The notes beneath the pieces were generated by a model. It ran no database searches and was not told the DNA's origin. It saw only the letters and a program-made list of their open reading frames with translations. Below, in pieces: positions 1 through 7,747 of a DNA stretch of 12,075 nucleotides. Every line of letters starts with the position of its first letter. Within the stretch, counting starts at the first letter, position 1. This DNA comes from a bacterium (GTDB lineage: Bacteria; Latescibacterota; UBA2968), in the NCBI GenBank assembly GCA_027296045.1, contig JAPUJS010000068.1, positions 1-12,075 on the forward strand, read 5' to 3'. The translations under genes were made by a program, and so were the position numbers.

Positions 1-323
1 ACGAAGAATCCGCCAAACAGGACCTCTTCCAAAACTATCCCTTCTTTTTTGGTGCCACCATCCCCGCCAACACCTATCGCGGCCAGTCCGAACCCTTTCA
101 GGGCATGAATGTCGGCTCTATGCACCTCATCACACGGGCAAGTCTCGACCAAGACACCGTCTATCAGTTCACCAAAATTCTCTATGAAAAACGGGCGGAA
201 GTCGTCAAAAGACACCCGGCCGGAAAAGCCATCAACCCCAAAAACATCATTCGGGACACCGGCACCCCTTTCCACCCGGGTGCCGTCAAGTACTACAAAG
301 AAATCGGAATCTGGCCCAACTAA
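1..323 (+). CDS. TAXI-family TRAP transporter solute receptor, C-terminal part
   Basis: This is the last 106 residues of a gene that starts before the window; the first full codon is at base 3 and the stop is TAA at 321-323. The end of the protein reads G-T-P-F-H-P-G-A-V-K-Y-Y-K-E-I-G-I-W, the C-terminal signature of TAXI (TRAP-associated extracytoplasmic immunogenic) receptors. Such receptors bind a small organic solute, often a carboxylate or amino acid, outside the inner membrane and pass it to a fused TRAP permease. The next gene, 82 bases downstream, is exactly such a permease, which supports the call. Substrate cannot be read from this fragment, and the signal peptide lies outside the window. 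No start codon should be assigned inside the window: the ATG at 105 is internal, and the frame is open back to the window edge with family-like sequence before it. Confidence 0.88.
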   Translation, partial: EESAKQDLFQNYPFFFGATIPANTYRGQSEPFQGMNVGSMHLITRASLDQDTVYQFTKILYEKRAEVVKRHPAGKAINPKNIIRDTGTPFHPGAVKYYKEIGIWPN

Positions 324-331
324 AAGAATCG

Positions 332-391
332 TTTCAGGTTCCACGTTCCACAGTTGATCTGCAACCGTATTGGAATGCGGGAAACCTGAAT
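332..391. repeat. Imperfect palindrome between TAXI receptor and permease genes
   Basis: The arm TTCAGGTT (333-340) is complementary to AACCTGAA (383-390). The match extends outward and inward with small bulges (GGTTCCACG against GCGGGAAACC). The loop is about 42 bases, so a stable hairpin is doubtful and no U-run follows. It may be a decayed intergenic repeat rather than a terminator, because receptor and permease genes of this type are normally co-transcribed. Confidence 0.35.
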
Positions 392-405
392 AACCTGGAA
401 CTTAT

Positions 406-2331
406 ATGCTGCCTCGCCTCAAGCACTGGCTCTTCCGCATCCTTGCAACCCTGCTCAGCCTGTTCATCCTGGTCGAAGTCAACTACCCCCAACTCACCCC
501 TCAATCCCAGCTATCTATCTTCGCCCTGCTGGGCTTGACCCTCGTCTTTCTCAAATATCCCATCCATCCCAAAATCGTATCCAACACCCCCCTTCAGCTC
601 CTGGACCTTTTCATCGCCCTGGCTGTCGTTGCTTGCTTTTCTTATATCCTTGTACAAACCGAACCCCTCTTCCAATCCCACTGGCTCAACGGCCAATCCC
701 TTGGCAACCGTGCCGGCCTGGAACACCCCCTCGATCACCTGGTGGGCCTCATCGGCCTCATCCTGGTCTTAGAAGCCACCCGCCGCGCCATCGGCCTCAC
801 CCTGCCCCTGCTCGCCATATCTTTCCTCGCCTATGCCGCCTATGGCTACACCATGCCCGACTGGCTCTTCCCCCACCGGGGATACAACTGGGAGCGCATT
901 GTATCGCAAACCTTCCTGCACTCCCAGGGCGTCTTCGGCATCGCCCTGAAAATCATGTTCACCTACGTCTTCCTCTTTGTCCTCTTTGGCACGGTTCTCG
1001 AACAAACCGGTGCCACCGGCTACATCCTGAACACCGCCCGCAGATTCTTCCGCAACAGCACCGGCGGATCTGCCAAAGTCGCCGTCATCTCCTCCGGCAT
1101 GATGGGTTCTCTTTCCGGTAGCGCCGTGGCAAACACCGCCACCACCGGCACCTTCACCATCCCCATGATGCGCTCCGCTGGCTTCCGTCCCAGTGTCGCT
1201 GGCGGTGTCGAAGCTGCCGCAAGCTCCGGAGGCGCCCTGGTCCCCCCCATTATGGGTGCAGGTGCGTATATGATGCTTGAAATCGTCGAACCCGCCGTCA
1301 CCTATATCGAGATCATCAAAGCCGCCCTGGTCCCCGCCCTCCTCTATTACACCGCCCTCCTCTTCATCGTCCACTTCCACGCCCAACGCATCGGTGCTAC
1401 CACAAAAGATCACGACCTGCCCGAGCGCCCTCCCAAAGTCCAGGGTGCCGTCTTCCTGGTCGCTTTCATCACCCTCATCCTTTTCCTTGTGCTCGGATAC
1501 ACACCCTTCCGAGCCGTCAGTGTTGCCCTGCTCTTTGTCCTCATTATCAGCGCCTTCAGCCCCAAAACCCGTGTGGGTCTCCGTGCCCTCTACAGCGCCC
1601 TTGAAGGTGCCGCCCACGGCGGCGTCTCCCTCATCGCGGCAGCCTCCTGCGTGGGCATTATCATCGGCATTGTCACCCTCACCGGCATCGGTGCCAAGCT
1701 GCCGAGCACCCTTTTGTCCCTGGCCCAAAACAACCTCATCCTGGCCCTGTTCCTCCTCATGATCTCCACCATCATCCTCGGCATGGGCCTCCCTTCTGCC
1801 GTTTGCTACCTTCTCATGGCCACCCTCGTCGGGCCCGTCCTGGGTGAACTCGGCATCGTGCCCTTGGCCGCCCACCTGTTCATCTTCTACTTCGGTATGA
1901 TGTCTATGGTCACCCCCCCCATCGCCCTGGCCGCCTACACCGCCGCCGCCATCGCCAACGCCGGCATTATGCAAACCAGCTTCGCCGCCTTCCGCTTCGC
2001 CCTGGTCGGATTCACCCTCCCCTACGCCTTCGTCCTCCACCCCGAACTCCTCCTCCTTTCCCCAGACCTCATGGTCACCGCCGCCAACATCCTGATCGTT
2101 CTCCTGGGCATCGTCCCTCTGGCCGCCGCCATCGCCGGCTATGGTTTTGCACCCCTGAACAACTGGCAACGCCCCATCCTCCTTTCCGCCGCCCTCCTCC
2201 TCTTCCTCACTCCGTCTGGACACGCCCGTATCTACATCCAAGGATTGGCCTTGATTGTCGTCCTGATCCTTGCCATCTTAAACTGGCGATCCAGACTTTC
2301 TTTTGTTACACACCATTCAATCAAAACCTGA
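406..2331 (+). CDS. TRAP transporter permease, fused DctQ-DctM type (4TM/12TM)
   Basis: This 641-residue, very hydrophobic integral membrane protein has the length and build of fused TRAP permeases. The N-terminal four-helix, DctQ-like part covers roughly residues 8-150. The large DctM-like transport domain fills the rest, with many membrane segments to residue 630. Family landmarks are the S-G-S-A-V-A-N-T-A-T-T-G run at residues 237-248, followed by T-I-P-M-M and the E-A-A-A-S-S-G-G-A-L-V-P-P-I-M-G-A-G-A stretch, and a second re-entrant-type motif G-M-G-L-P-S-A at 459-465. These proteins use an ion gradient (Na+ or H+) to import the solute delivered by a periplasmic receptor. The receptor is the TAXI protein just upstream, so the pair forms a complete TAXI-TRAP system. 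The ATG at 406 lacks a strong SD; it is chosen because the membrane-embedded N-terminus begins there. The last ~20 residues are polar. Confidence 0.93.
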   Translation: MLPRLKHWLFRILATLLSLFILVEVNYPQLTPQSQLSIFALLGLTLVFLKYPIHPKIVSNTPLQLLDLFIALAVVACFSYILVQTEPLFQSHWLNGQSLGNRAGLEHPLDHLVGLIGLILVLEATRRAIGLTLPLLAISFLAYAAYGYTMPDWLFPHRGYNWERIVSQTFLHSQGVFGIALKIMFTYVFLFVLFGTVLEQTGATGYILNTARRFFRNSTGGSAKVAVISSGMMGSLSGSAVANTATTGTFTIPMMRSAGFRPSVAGGVEAAASSGGALVPPIMGAGAYMMLEIVEPAVTYIEIIKAALVPALLYYTALLFIVHFHAQRIGATTKDHDLPERPPKVQGAVFLVAFITLILFLVLGYTPFRAVSVALLFVLIISAFSPKTRVGLRALYSALEGAAHGGVSLIAAASCVGIIIGIVTLTGIGAKLPSTLLSLAQNNLILALFLLMISTIILGMGLPSAVCYLLMATLVGPVLGELGIVPLAAHLFIFYFGMMSMVTPPIALAAYTAAAIANAGIMQTSFAAFRFALVGFTLPYAFVLHPELLLLSPDLMVTAANILIVLLGIVPLAAAIAGYGFAPLNNWQRPILLSAALLLFLTPSGHARIYIQGLALIVVLILAILNWRSRLSFVTHHSIKT

Positions 2332-2366
2332 ACAGGTGTGGGCCTAACCCACCCGGACAAAATCAC

Positions 2367-4340
2367 ATGAGTGTACGACGTATGGATGTGTGTCAAAAAA
2401 AAGGACCACAAGCCCTTGTCTTCCTTCTCCTGGTCACAGGCTGTCTGGCCCCCGATTCAGGCCAGGACATGACCTCCCAATCCACATCCGGCCCACAAAG
2501 CACCCAACAAACCCATCAGACTCGCGCCCCTCTAAACATCGACCCCGCCATCCTCCAGAACCGCACCTTCAACGAAGCCCCCATGTTTGCCGAACAGGTC
2601 CAACAGGGCAAACTGCCACCCGTCTCGGAACGCCTGCCCGAAAATCCCCTCGTCATTGTCCCCATCGACGACATCGGTACTTACGGCGGCACCCTCCGCC
2701 GTGCGCTCACCGGAGACATCGTCCAGACGCCCGGCCCCAGCAAAACCCTCAACGAAAACCTGATGGGCTACGAACGCCCCTTCCCAAGAAGTATCCAGCT
2801 CAACCTGGCCGAGCACTATACCTACCAGGACAGTGGCAAAATTGCCATTTTCAAGATTCGCAAAGGCGTCAAATGGTCCGACGGCTACCCCTTCACCGTC
2901 GACGATATCCTGTTTTGGTACTACGACATGACCTTTGACGACAACGCCCGCCAAAATCCCTTTCCTCCGGCGGGATGGATGGTCGACGGCAAACCGATGC
3001 AATTCGAAAAAATCGACGACCACACCCTCAAAATTTCCTCTCCCAAACCCCTCGGCCGCGTGCTCCAGGAGCTCAGCCGCGAACTGGTCGCCGCCCCGAA
3101 ACACATCCTATCGCCGCTGCATCCCAGGTACAACCCCGAAACCAATTACGATACCTTCCGCCGGGCCACCACCAACGCCCAGATGCGCCTGCAACCCGGC
3201 CTCCCCCGCATCTCCGCCTGGGTCCCCACCGAATGGGTTCACGGTCAACGCATCGTCTACGAACGCAACCCTTACTACTGGAAAATTGACACAGCGGGCA
3301 ATCAGCTCCCCTATGCCGACCGCATCGTCTTCGACGTCATCCAGGATCCTCAGGTGATCCTGCTCAAATTCATCAATGGCGAACTCGACCTGATTGGCCG
3401 TTACACCCGCATCGACATGTTCCCCACCCTCAAAACCGAAGAAAAAAAGGGGAAATTCAAAGTCCGAATCACCGGCCCCAACCGAGGCCCGGCATACCAC
3501 CTCAACTGGGACGACCCCAAACCCGCCTTGCGAGAAGCCTTTCGCAACAAAAACGTCCGCATCGCCCTCTCGCACGCCATCAACCGCGAAGAAATCAACG
3601 AAATCGTCTTCCACGGCCTGCTCGAACCCTCGGGCTATTCCTTCGGCCCCATCAGTCCCTACTTTTCCCCCGAAGCCTACAAGAAATATTCCGAATACGA
3701 CCCCGACAAAGCCCGACGCCTCCTCGACCGAGAAGGCTATCGCGACACCGACGGCGATGGCATCCGCGAGCTCAAAGACGGCTCCCGCTTCGAACTCACC
3801 ATCGACTTTGTCCATCCCGGCGGCATGTTCAACGGCCAGCCCGTCTCCGAACTGGTGGCCGACCACTGGCGATCCGTGGGCATCAAAATCAACCTCAACG
3901 GCGCCCTGCGCAACATCATCGTGCCCCGCCGCTACAACAGCGAATACGACGTCCACTACTGGGGCCTCGAAGGACCCAACGACCCCTTAACCTACGCCAT
4001 CGGCTGGGCCGTCCTGGCCAAAAATGTACCCTACTGGCACCAGAAAGCCTGGGACGAAGGCCCCGACTGGCTCCACGAGGCCACCAAATACGTCCGACTG
4101 GCCATGACCACCATCGACACCCTGAAGCTCCGCACCTACATGACCCGAGTCCGAGATCTCCACACCGAAAACGTCCCCATCATCACCATCGGTTCCGCCT
4201 ACCACGTCTGGGGCGCCAACACCCGATTGGGCAACGTGCCTTATGAAAACGTGGCCGACAATGCTTTTCTGGGCTGGAGCCGGCCGGTTTTTCACGAACA
4301 AATTTTCATTAAAAATAAGAAAAGCAACGTCAAACCGTGA
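2367..4340 (+). CDS. ABC transporter family-5 solute-binding lipoprotein
   Basis: This 657-residue protein is a predicted secreted lipoprotein of the peptide/nickel/oligosaccharide-binding family (SBP_bac_5). A short basic N-terminus and hydrophobic stretch (residues 16-24) lead to the lipobox V-T-G-C, so Cys26 should be lipidated. A polar, Gln/Thr-rich linker follows to about residue 55. Family landmarks are R-K-G-V-K-W-S-D-G-Y-P-F-T-V-D-D at 165-180, N-P-Y-Y-W-K at 301-306, R-I-A-L-S-H-A-I-N-R at 398-407, and Y-D-P-D-K-A-R-R-L-L-D near 444-454. Residues 460-468 (D-T-D-G-D-G-I-R-E) look like a calcium-binding EF-hand-type loop. Start choice is uncertain: neither the ATG at 2367 nor the in-frame ATG at 2382 has a good SD. 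A 5-bp hairpin (2338-2352) lies in the 35-base gap after the permease gene. No ABC permease or ATPase gene is present in the window, so its membrane partner must be elsewhere. Ligand is unknown. Confidence 0.9.
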   Translation: MSVRRMDVCQKKGPQALVFLLLVTGCLAPDSGQDMTSQSTSGPQSTQQTHQTRAPLNIDPAILQNRTFNEAPMFAEQVQQGKLPPVSERLPENPLVIVPIDDIGTYGGTLRRALTGDIVQTPGPSKTLNENLMGYERPFPRSIQLNLAEHYTYQDSGKIAIFKIRKGVKWSDGYPFTVDDILFWYYDMTFDDNARQNPFPPAGWMVDGKPMQFEKIDDHTLKISSPKPLGRVLQELSRELVAAPKHILSPLHPRYNPETNYDTFRRATTNAQMRLQPGLPRISAWVPTEWVHGQRIVYERNPYYWKIDTAGNQLPYADRIVFDVIQDPQVILLKFINGELDLIGRYTRIDMFPTLKTEEKKGKFKVRITGPNRGPAYHLNWDDPKPALREAFRNKNVRIALSHAINREEINEIVFHGLLEPSGYSFGPISPYFSPEAYKKYSEYDPDKARRLLDREGYRDTDGDGIRELKDGSRFELTIDFVHPGGMFNGQPVSELVADHWRSVGIKINLNGALRNIIVPRRYNSEYDVHYWGLEGPNDPLTYAIGWAVLAKNVPYWHQKAWDEGPDWLHEATKYVRLAMTTIDTLKLRTYMTRVRDLHTENVPIITIGSAYHVWGANTRLGNVPYENVADNAFLGWSRPVFHEQIFIKNKKSNVKP

Positions 4341-4379
4341 ACCTGACGGACCTGATTCATCGCACCTCTTATGCTTTAT

Positions 4380-4404
4380 ATTTTCCGTGTGCTCTGTAGT
4401 AATT
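4380..4404. repeat. Degenerate copy of a dispersed-repeat-like element
   Basis: Between the binding-protein gene and the dehydrogenase gene, the run ATTTTCCGTGTGCTCTGTAG resembles the right arm of the palindrome at 6438-6507 (TTTTTCTGTGCGTGCTCTGCG). It has no complementary arm here, so it would be a single decayed half. The similarity is by eye and short. Confidence 0.3.
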
Positions 4405-4437
4405 TTGTGAGGAGCTTTTATAAGTAGGAGAAAAACC

Positions 4438-5403
4438 ATGCTCAAATTCGTAATGATGCCACCCCAGAATGATCTCAAAAAGTGGTTTGCCACACGCCTC
4501 ACCGAAACCCTTTCCGAATACACCGTCGTCTCTCCTGAAACCGACGGAGACGCCAGACGAGAAATGGTGGACGCAGACGCGGCATTCGGCTGGATTCCTC
4601 CAGAAACCCTCTCAGTATCTGAAAAGCTCCGATGGCTTCAAAACCCCGACTCCGGACCTTTTGAGGGCTATTTCTACCCAGAACTCATAGACCATCCCGT
4701 CATCATTGCCAATCCCCGGGGCATCTACTTCGACCACATCAGCCACCACATCATGATGTTTGTGCTCGCGCTCTCTCGGGGCCTCCCCTGGTACGTCGAA
4801 GCCCAGTCTCGCAAAGTCTGGGACAAAGAAGCGCGGGAAAGTCCTTATATCTACCTGCCGGATGCCACCGCATTGATCGTCGGCGTGGGTGGGGTGGGCC
4901 ACGAAACCGCCAGACTCTGCCATGAGTTCGGCATGGACGTCATCGGCGTAGATCCCCGCCCGGAATACGACCTGCCCCATGTTGAAATGCACTCCCCGGA
5001 AGAACTGGACGACGTGCTTCCCCGGGCCGACTTTGTGATCGCCACTACGCCACACACGCCCGAAACGGCGGGCATGTGGAATGCCGACCGATTCAAATAC
5101 ATGAAAAACACGGCCTATTTCATCAACATCGGACGCGGCAAAACAACCCGCATCGACGCACTCGCAGATGCGGTTGAAAGCGGCGAAATCGGCGGCTGTG
5201 GCCTGGACGTATACGAAATTGAGCCCCTCCCTCCCGACCACAAACTCTGGAGCCTGCCCAACGTCCTCCTCACGCCGCACATCGCGGTCAGAGAAGCCGA
5301 CAACCTCCCTGAACGCCGTTTCCAGATCCTTCTCGAAAACGCCCGACGCTTTGCCGCAGGACAGCCGCTCAAAAACATCGTTGATAAAAGCCGGTGGTAT
5401 TGA
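4438..5403 (+). CDS. D-isomer-specific 2-hydroxyacid dehydrogenase (NAD(P)-dependent)
   Basis: This 321-residue cytoplasmic enzyme should interconvert a D-2-hydroxy acid and the matching 2-oxo acid with NAD(H) or NADP(H). The split catalytic domain covers about 1-100 and 290-321, and the nucleotide-binding domain lies between. The dinucleotide motif is G-V-G-G-V-G (149-154). D172, at the end of the second strand (V-I-G-V-D), is the usual ribose-binding acid and suggests NAD preference. The catalytic triad is in place: Arg233 in F-I-N-I-G-R-G, Glu262 in Y-E-I-E-P-L, and His281 in L-L-T-P-H-I. The start is supported by AGGAG at 4426-4430, seven bases before the ATG. Length is normal for the family. 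The glyoxylate/hydroxypyruvate reductase and phosphoglycerate dehydrogenase branches cannot be separated by eye. Its position after two uptake systems and before an amidohydrolase suggests a catabolic role. Confidence 0.92.
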   Translation: MLKFVMMPPQNDLKKWFATRLTETLSEYTVVSPETDGDARREMVDADAAFGWIPPETLSVSEKLRWLQNPDSGPFEGYFYPELIDHPVIIANPRGIYFDHISHHIMMFVLALSRGLPWYVEAQSRKVWDKEARESPYIYLPDATALIVGVGGVGHETARLCHEFGMDVIGVDPRPEYDLPHVEMHSPEELDDVLPRADFVIATTPHTPETAGMWNADRFKYMKNTAYFINIGRGKTTRIDALADAVESGEIGGCGLDVYEIEPLPPDHKLWSLPNVLLTPHIAVREADNLPERRFQILLENARRFAAGQPLKNIVDKSRWY

Positions 5404-5447
5404 TAAAAAAAGGAAGAATGTTGCAGGCGGTCGGCAATGCGCGTTAG

Positions 5448-5576
5448 TGCAGATTCTTTGCCACAGACTTAGGCAGCACCCGACACCACCATGTCAAAAC
5501 CGCCGAACTCTGCTGGCAAACCCTGGAAGTCATCGACGAACAACCGCGATCGCAGGTGTTTTTATGTCGGCTCTGA
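5448..5576 (+). pseudogene. Possible coding remnant, no start codon
   Basis: Between the dehydrogenase and amidohydrolase genes, one frame stays open from just after a TAG (5445-5447) to a TGA at 5574-5576. It reads as plausible protein with host-like codon use, including H-H-H-V-K-T-A-E-L-C-W-Q-T-L-E-V-I-D-E-Q, an amphipathic-helix pattern. No in-frame start codon or SD precedes it, so it is probably the 3' end of a deleted gene or chance openness. I do not recognise the family. Confidence 0.25.
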
Positions 5577-5640
5577 AAAAGAGATTTGATTTCCTGGCCT
5601 AAGATTCTCATGATATATCAGATGAACTCACTTTATTCTA

Positions 5641-5645
5641 AGGAG
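5641..5645 (+). promoter_or_regulatory. Ribosome binding site fixing the amidohydrolase start
   Basis: AGGAG (within TAAGGAG) ends six bases before the ATG at 5652. It favours this start over the in-frame ATG 66 bases upstream at 5586, whose extra codons do not resemble the family N-terminus. Confidence 0.8.
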
Positions 5646-5651
5646 CCCCCC

Positions 5652-6395
5652 ATGTCCGATACCCGCGTTTTTGTTGGCGACCTTACCCGAAAAGAATTTC
5701 GGGAACGTCTGCACGCAGGCACTATCCAGGCCGCTATTGTACCCACAGCGGCCACCGAACAGCACGAAGAACACCTCGAAATGATCCACGACACCCTGCA
5801 CGTTACCCACATGGCCGAACAGGCGGCCAAACGACTGCACCCCAGCGTGGTTGTGGCCACGCCCATCGGCATCGGCGTCTCCGAACACTGGATGGAGCAC
5901 ATCGGCACCCTCACCGTGCGCCCCGAGATCTTCTGCGAATACGTCTACGACGTCTGCCACTCCCTCGCCCGGGCAGGGATTCAAAACATCCTCATCCTCA
6001 ACGGCCACGGCGGCAACGTCAAACCCCTCATGCGCCGGATCGACGAATACCGCGACAAACTCAACATCAACCTCCGCTTCCAATCCTACTGGGATGTCTA
6101 CGATCCCGATCTGGTTTTCGAGGTCATGGAAAACGACCGCCTGCCCGGCCACGCCGACGAATTCGAAACCTCCACCATGCGCGTCCTGGCCCCCGAACGC
6201 GTCCACGAAGACGACATCGAAAACCCGCTGGCCGCTGCCGGCACCAAAGAAAAAGGTGAAAAGCTCATCGAGCCCGCCATAGAAGGCGTGGCCGACGTTC
6301 TTCGCAAAATGATTGCCGACGAAAAAGTGGACCTGCCCCCTGTCACATTCCGCGCTGGAGGCCGGTTACACATGATTACCGGAGAACCCGTATAG
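5652..6395 (+). CDS. Creatininase-superfamily metal-dependent amidohydrolase
   Basis: This 247-residue protein has the length and motifs of the creatininase/FAPy-deformylase/MftE superfamily. These are cytoplasmic enzymes that use two divalent metals to hydrolyse amide or cyclic amide bonds. Likely metal ligands are Glu36 and His38 in T-E-Q-H-E-E-H-L (family E-Q-H-x-x-H-L), Asp47 (I-H-D-T), His119 in N-G-H-G-G-N (117-122), and Glu172 in H-A-D-E-F-E-T-S (167-174). True creatininase, as I recall it, has Glu two residues after the His of the N-G-H motif; here that position is Gly121, as in the wider family, so creatinine is not a safe substrate guess. The N-terminal motif is also unusual: the common P-x-G-S is replaced by P-T-A-A. 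The gene starts 248 bases after the dehydrogenase gene, in the same direction. The substrate could be an amide taken up by the neighbouring transporters, which is inference. Confidence 0.88.
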   Translation: MSDTRVFVGDLTRKEFRERLHAGTIQAAIVPTAATEQHEEHLEMIHDTLHVTHMAEQAAKRLHPSVVVATPIGIGVSEHWMEHIGTLTVRPEIFCEYVYDVCHSLARAGIQNILILNGHGGNVKPLMRRIDEYRDKLNINLRFQSYWDVYDPDLVFEVMENDRLPGHADEFETSTMRVLAPERVHEDDIENPLAAAGTKEKGEKLIEPAIEGVADVLRKMIADEKVDLPPVTFRAGGRLHMITGEPV

Positions 6396-6396
6396 T

Positions 6397-6429
6397 TCGA
6401 AAGAGTCAAGCCTCAGACACCTCTTCGAA
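6397..6429. repeat. Hairpin just after the amidohydrolase stop
   Basis: TTCGAAAGAG (6397-6406) pairs with CTCTTCGAA (6421-6429) apart from one bulged base. It begins two bases after the stop codon. An A-run follows on the plus strand, so it is not a classical plus-strand terminator; it could protect the mRNA 3' end. Confidence 0.4.
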
Positions 6430-6437
6430 AAAAGAAT

Positions 6438-6507
6438 AACCGCAGCGGGTGTAGAGCACGCAGAGATCTTACTGTTTTTCTGTGCGTGCTCTGCGATCTC
6501 TGCGGTT
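6438..6507. repeat. Long interrupted palindrome, dispersed-repeat type
   Basis: Outer arms AACCGCAG (6438-6445) and CTGCGGTT (6500-6507) pair perfectly. After a short unmatched stretch, inner arms AGAGCACGCA (6453-6462) and TGCGTGCTCT (6483-6492) also pair perfectly, leaving a loop of about 20 bases. C-G-C-A-G-A-G-type arms of this kind recur between genes in many environmental bacterial genomes (recollection, not searched). It may act as a 3'-end stabiliser or weak terminator between the amidohydrolase and cyclase genes. Confidence 0.7.
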
Positions 6508-6564
6508 CAAAAGTCAACCGATAGGGATTTTCCTGGAACGTAAGATTCCAACAAGACATCTGCT

Positions 6565-7665
6565 ATGTCGAATCCAAACGCCACCATTTTAATCGTCGAT
6601 GACGAATCCGATATTCTCGACACCTTACTGCTTTTCCTCGAGGAAGACTATCAGGTACTGACGGCCACAAGTGGTGCGGAGGGGCTGGAACTTCTGTCCC
6701 AAAATCAGGTCGCACTCATCATATCAGACCAGCAGATGCCGCAGATGAGAGGTACCGAGTTTCTGGAACGGGCCCGAGAGATCTCGCCCAACAGCCTCAG
6801 GATGATGCTCACCGGATTTTCAGATTACGACGCTATTGTCGAAGCCGTGAATCGAGGACAGATCTACAGATACATCTCCAAACCCTGGGAACCCGGAGAT
6901 TTCAAAATCAACATCCGCGAGGCAGTTGAAATCTACCAGATGAGAGCCAACCTTAAACTTGCTGAAGAAAAAATCGAACAACAAAACGAAGCCCTCAAAG
7001 AACAGGTCGAACTCTTTCGCAAATTTGTTCCACCCACCCTCACCAGCGCCCTCAGTCGTGAAGGATTTGATGTGCGCCAGGGCATCTCACAGGAAGAGAC
7101 CTACAGCGTGCTCTCGTGTGACATCCGCGATTTCACCACCTTCTCGGAAACCATTACCTGTACTGAATGCTTCCGATTTATGAATTCCTATTTCACCATT
7201 ATGGAACCTGGCGTTCGAGACTTTGAAGGCTTTGTTTATCAATTCATCGGCGATGAGATTATGGGCCTCTTCCCGCTGGATGAAGAGGGATATGCCGACA
7301 ACACCGTTCGCTCGGCCGTTTCACTCCAGAACCAGATCCTGATCAATTACAACCTGGGCCGCGAAAGGGCGGGCTACGACCCCATCCGCATCGGTGTGGG
7401 CATCAACACCGGACCGGTCGCCATTGGTATTGTAGGAACCTCCGAGCGCCTCGACGCCTGCGCCCTGGGCAACACCGTCAACGTGGCAGCTCGCTGCCAG
7501 GCCCTCACCAAAGAATACGATGCCAACATCATCATCACTGAACATACCTTCCGTCACCTCAAAAAACCCGACGCATTCGACATCCGCAGCCTCGGAACAT
7601 CCGCCATTCGCGGCCTGGAACAAAAAATCCACCTCTACGGCGTTTATCACCATCCCGACGTATAA
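6565..7665 (+). CDS. Response regulator with class III nucleotidyl cyclase output domain
   Basis: This 366-residue cytoplasmic protein joins a phosphoacceptor receiver domain to a cyclase. Receiver (about 7-123): acidic pocket Asp12 and Asp13, phosphoacceptor Asp55 in I-S-D-Q-Q-M-P, Thr83, and Lys106 in S-K-P-W. A helical, charged linker (about 126-153) is a likely signalling coiled coil. Cyclase domain (about 178-362): metal-binding Asp186 (S-C-D-I-R-D-F-T) and Asp230 (F-I-G-D-E-I-M), and transition-state Asn306 and Arg310 (N-V-A-A-R). The purine-selecting pair is unusual: Gln226 replaces the adenine-type Lys, and Cys299 sits where adenylate cyclases carry Asp or Thr and guanylate cyclases carry Cys. 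The product (cAMP or cGMP) is therefore open. Phosphorylation of Asp55 presumably controls dimerisation and catalysis. No sensor kinase gene is present in the window. The ATG lacks a clear SD but lies directly before the receiver fold. Confidence 0.93.
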   Translation: MSNPNATILIVDDESDILDTLLLFLEEDYQVLTATSGAEGLELLSQNQVALIISDQQMPQMRGTEFLERAREISPNSLRMMLTGFSDYDAIVEAVNRGQIYRYISKPWEPGDFKINIREAVEIYQMRANLKLAEEKIEQQNEALKEQVELFRKFVPPTLTSALSREGFDVRQGISQEETYSVLSCDIRDFTTFSETITCTECFRFMNSYFTIMEPGVRDFEGFVYQFIGDEIMGLFPLDEEGYADNTVRSAVSLQNQILINYNLGRERAGYDPIRIGVGINTGPVAIGIVGTSERLDACALGNTVNVAARCQALTKEYDANIIITEHTFRHLKKPDAFDIRSLGTSAIRGLEQKIHLYGVYHHPDV

Positions 7666-7747
7666 ACAGAATCTATGAACTGGATCCCTGCCCAAACCAT
7701 CTTTTCGCTCACGGTCTCACCCGAGCAGACTTCCCACTTGACTTCCT

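Noticed and set aside
769..2241. A 490-codon minus-strand open frame opposite the TRAP permease
   Set aside because: Its product is almost entirely Gly, Glu and Asp, the usual shadow of C-ending hydrophobic codons; the permease on the other strand is unmistakable.
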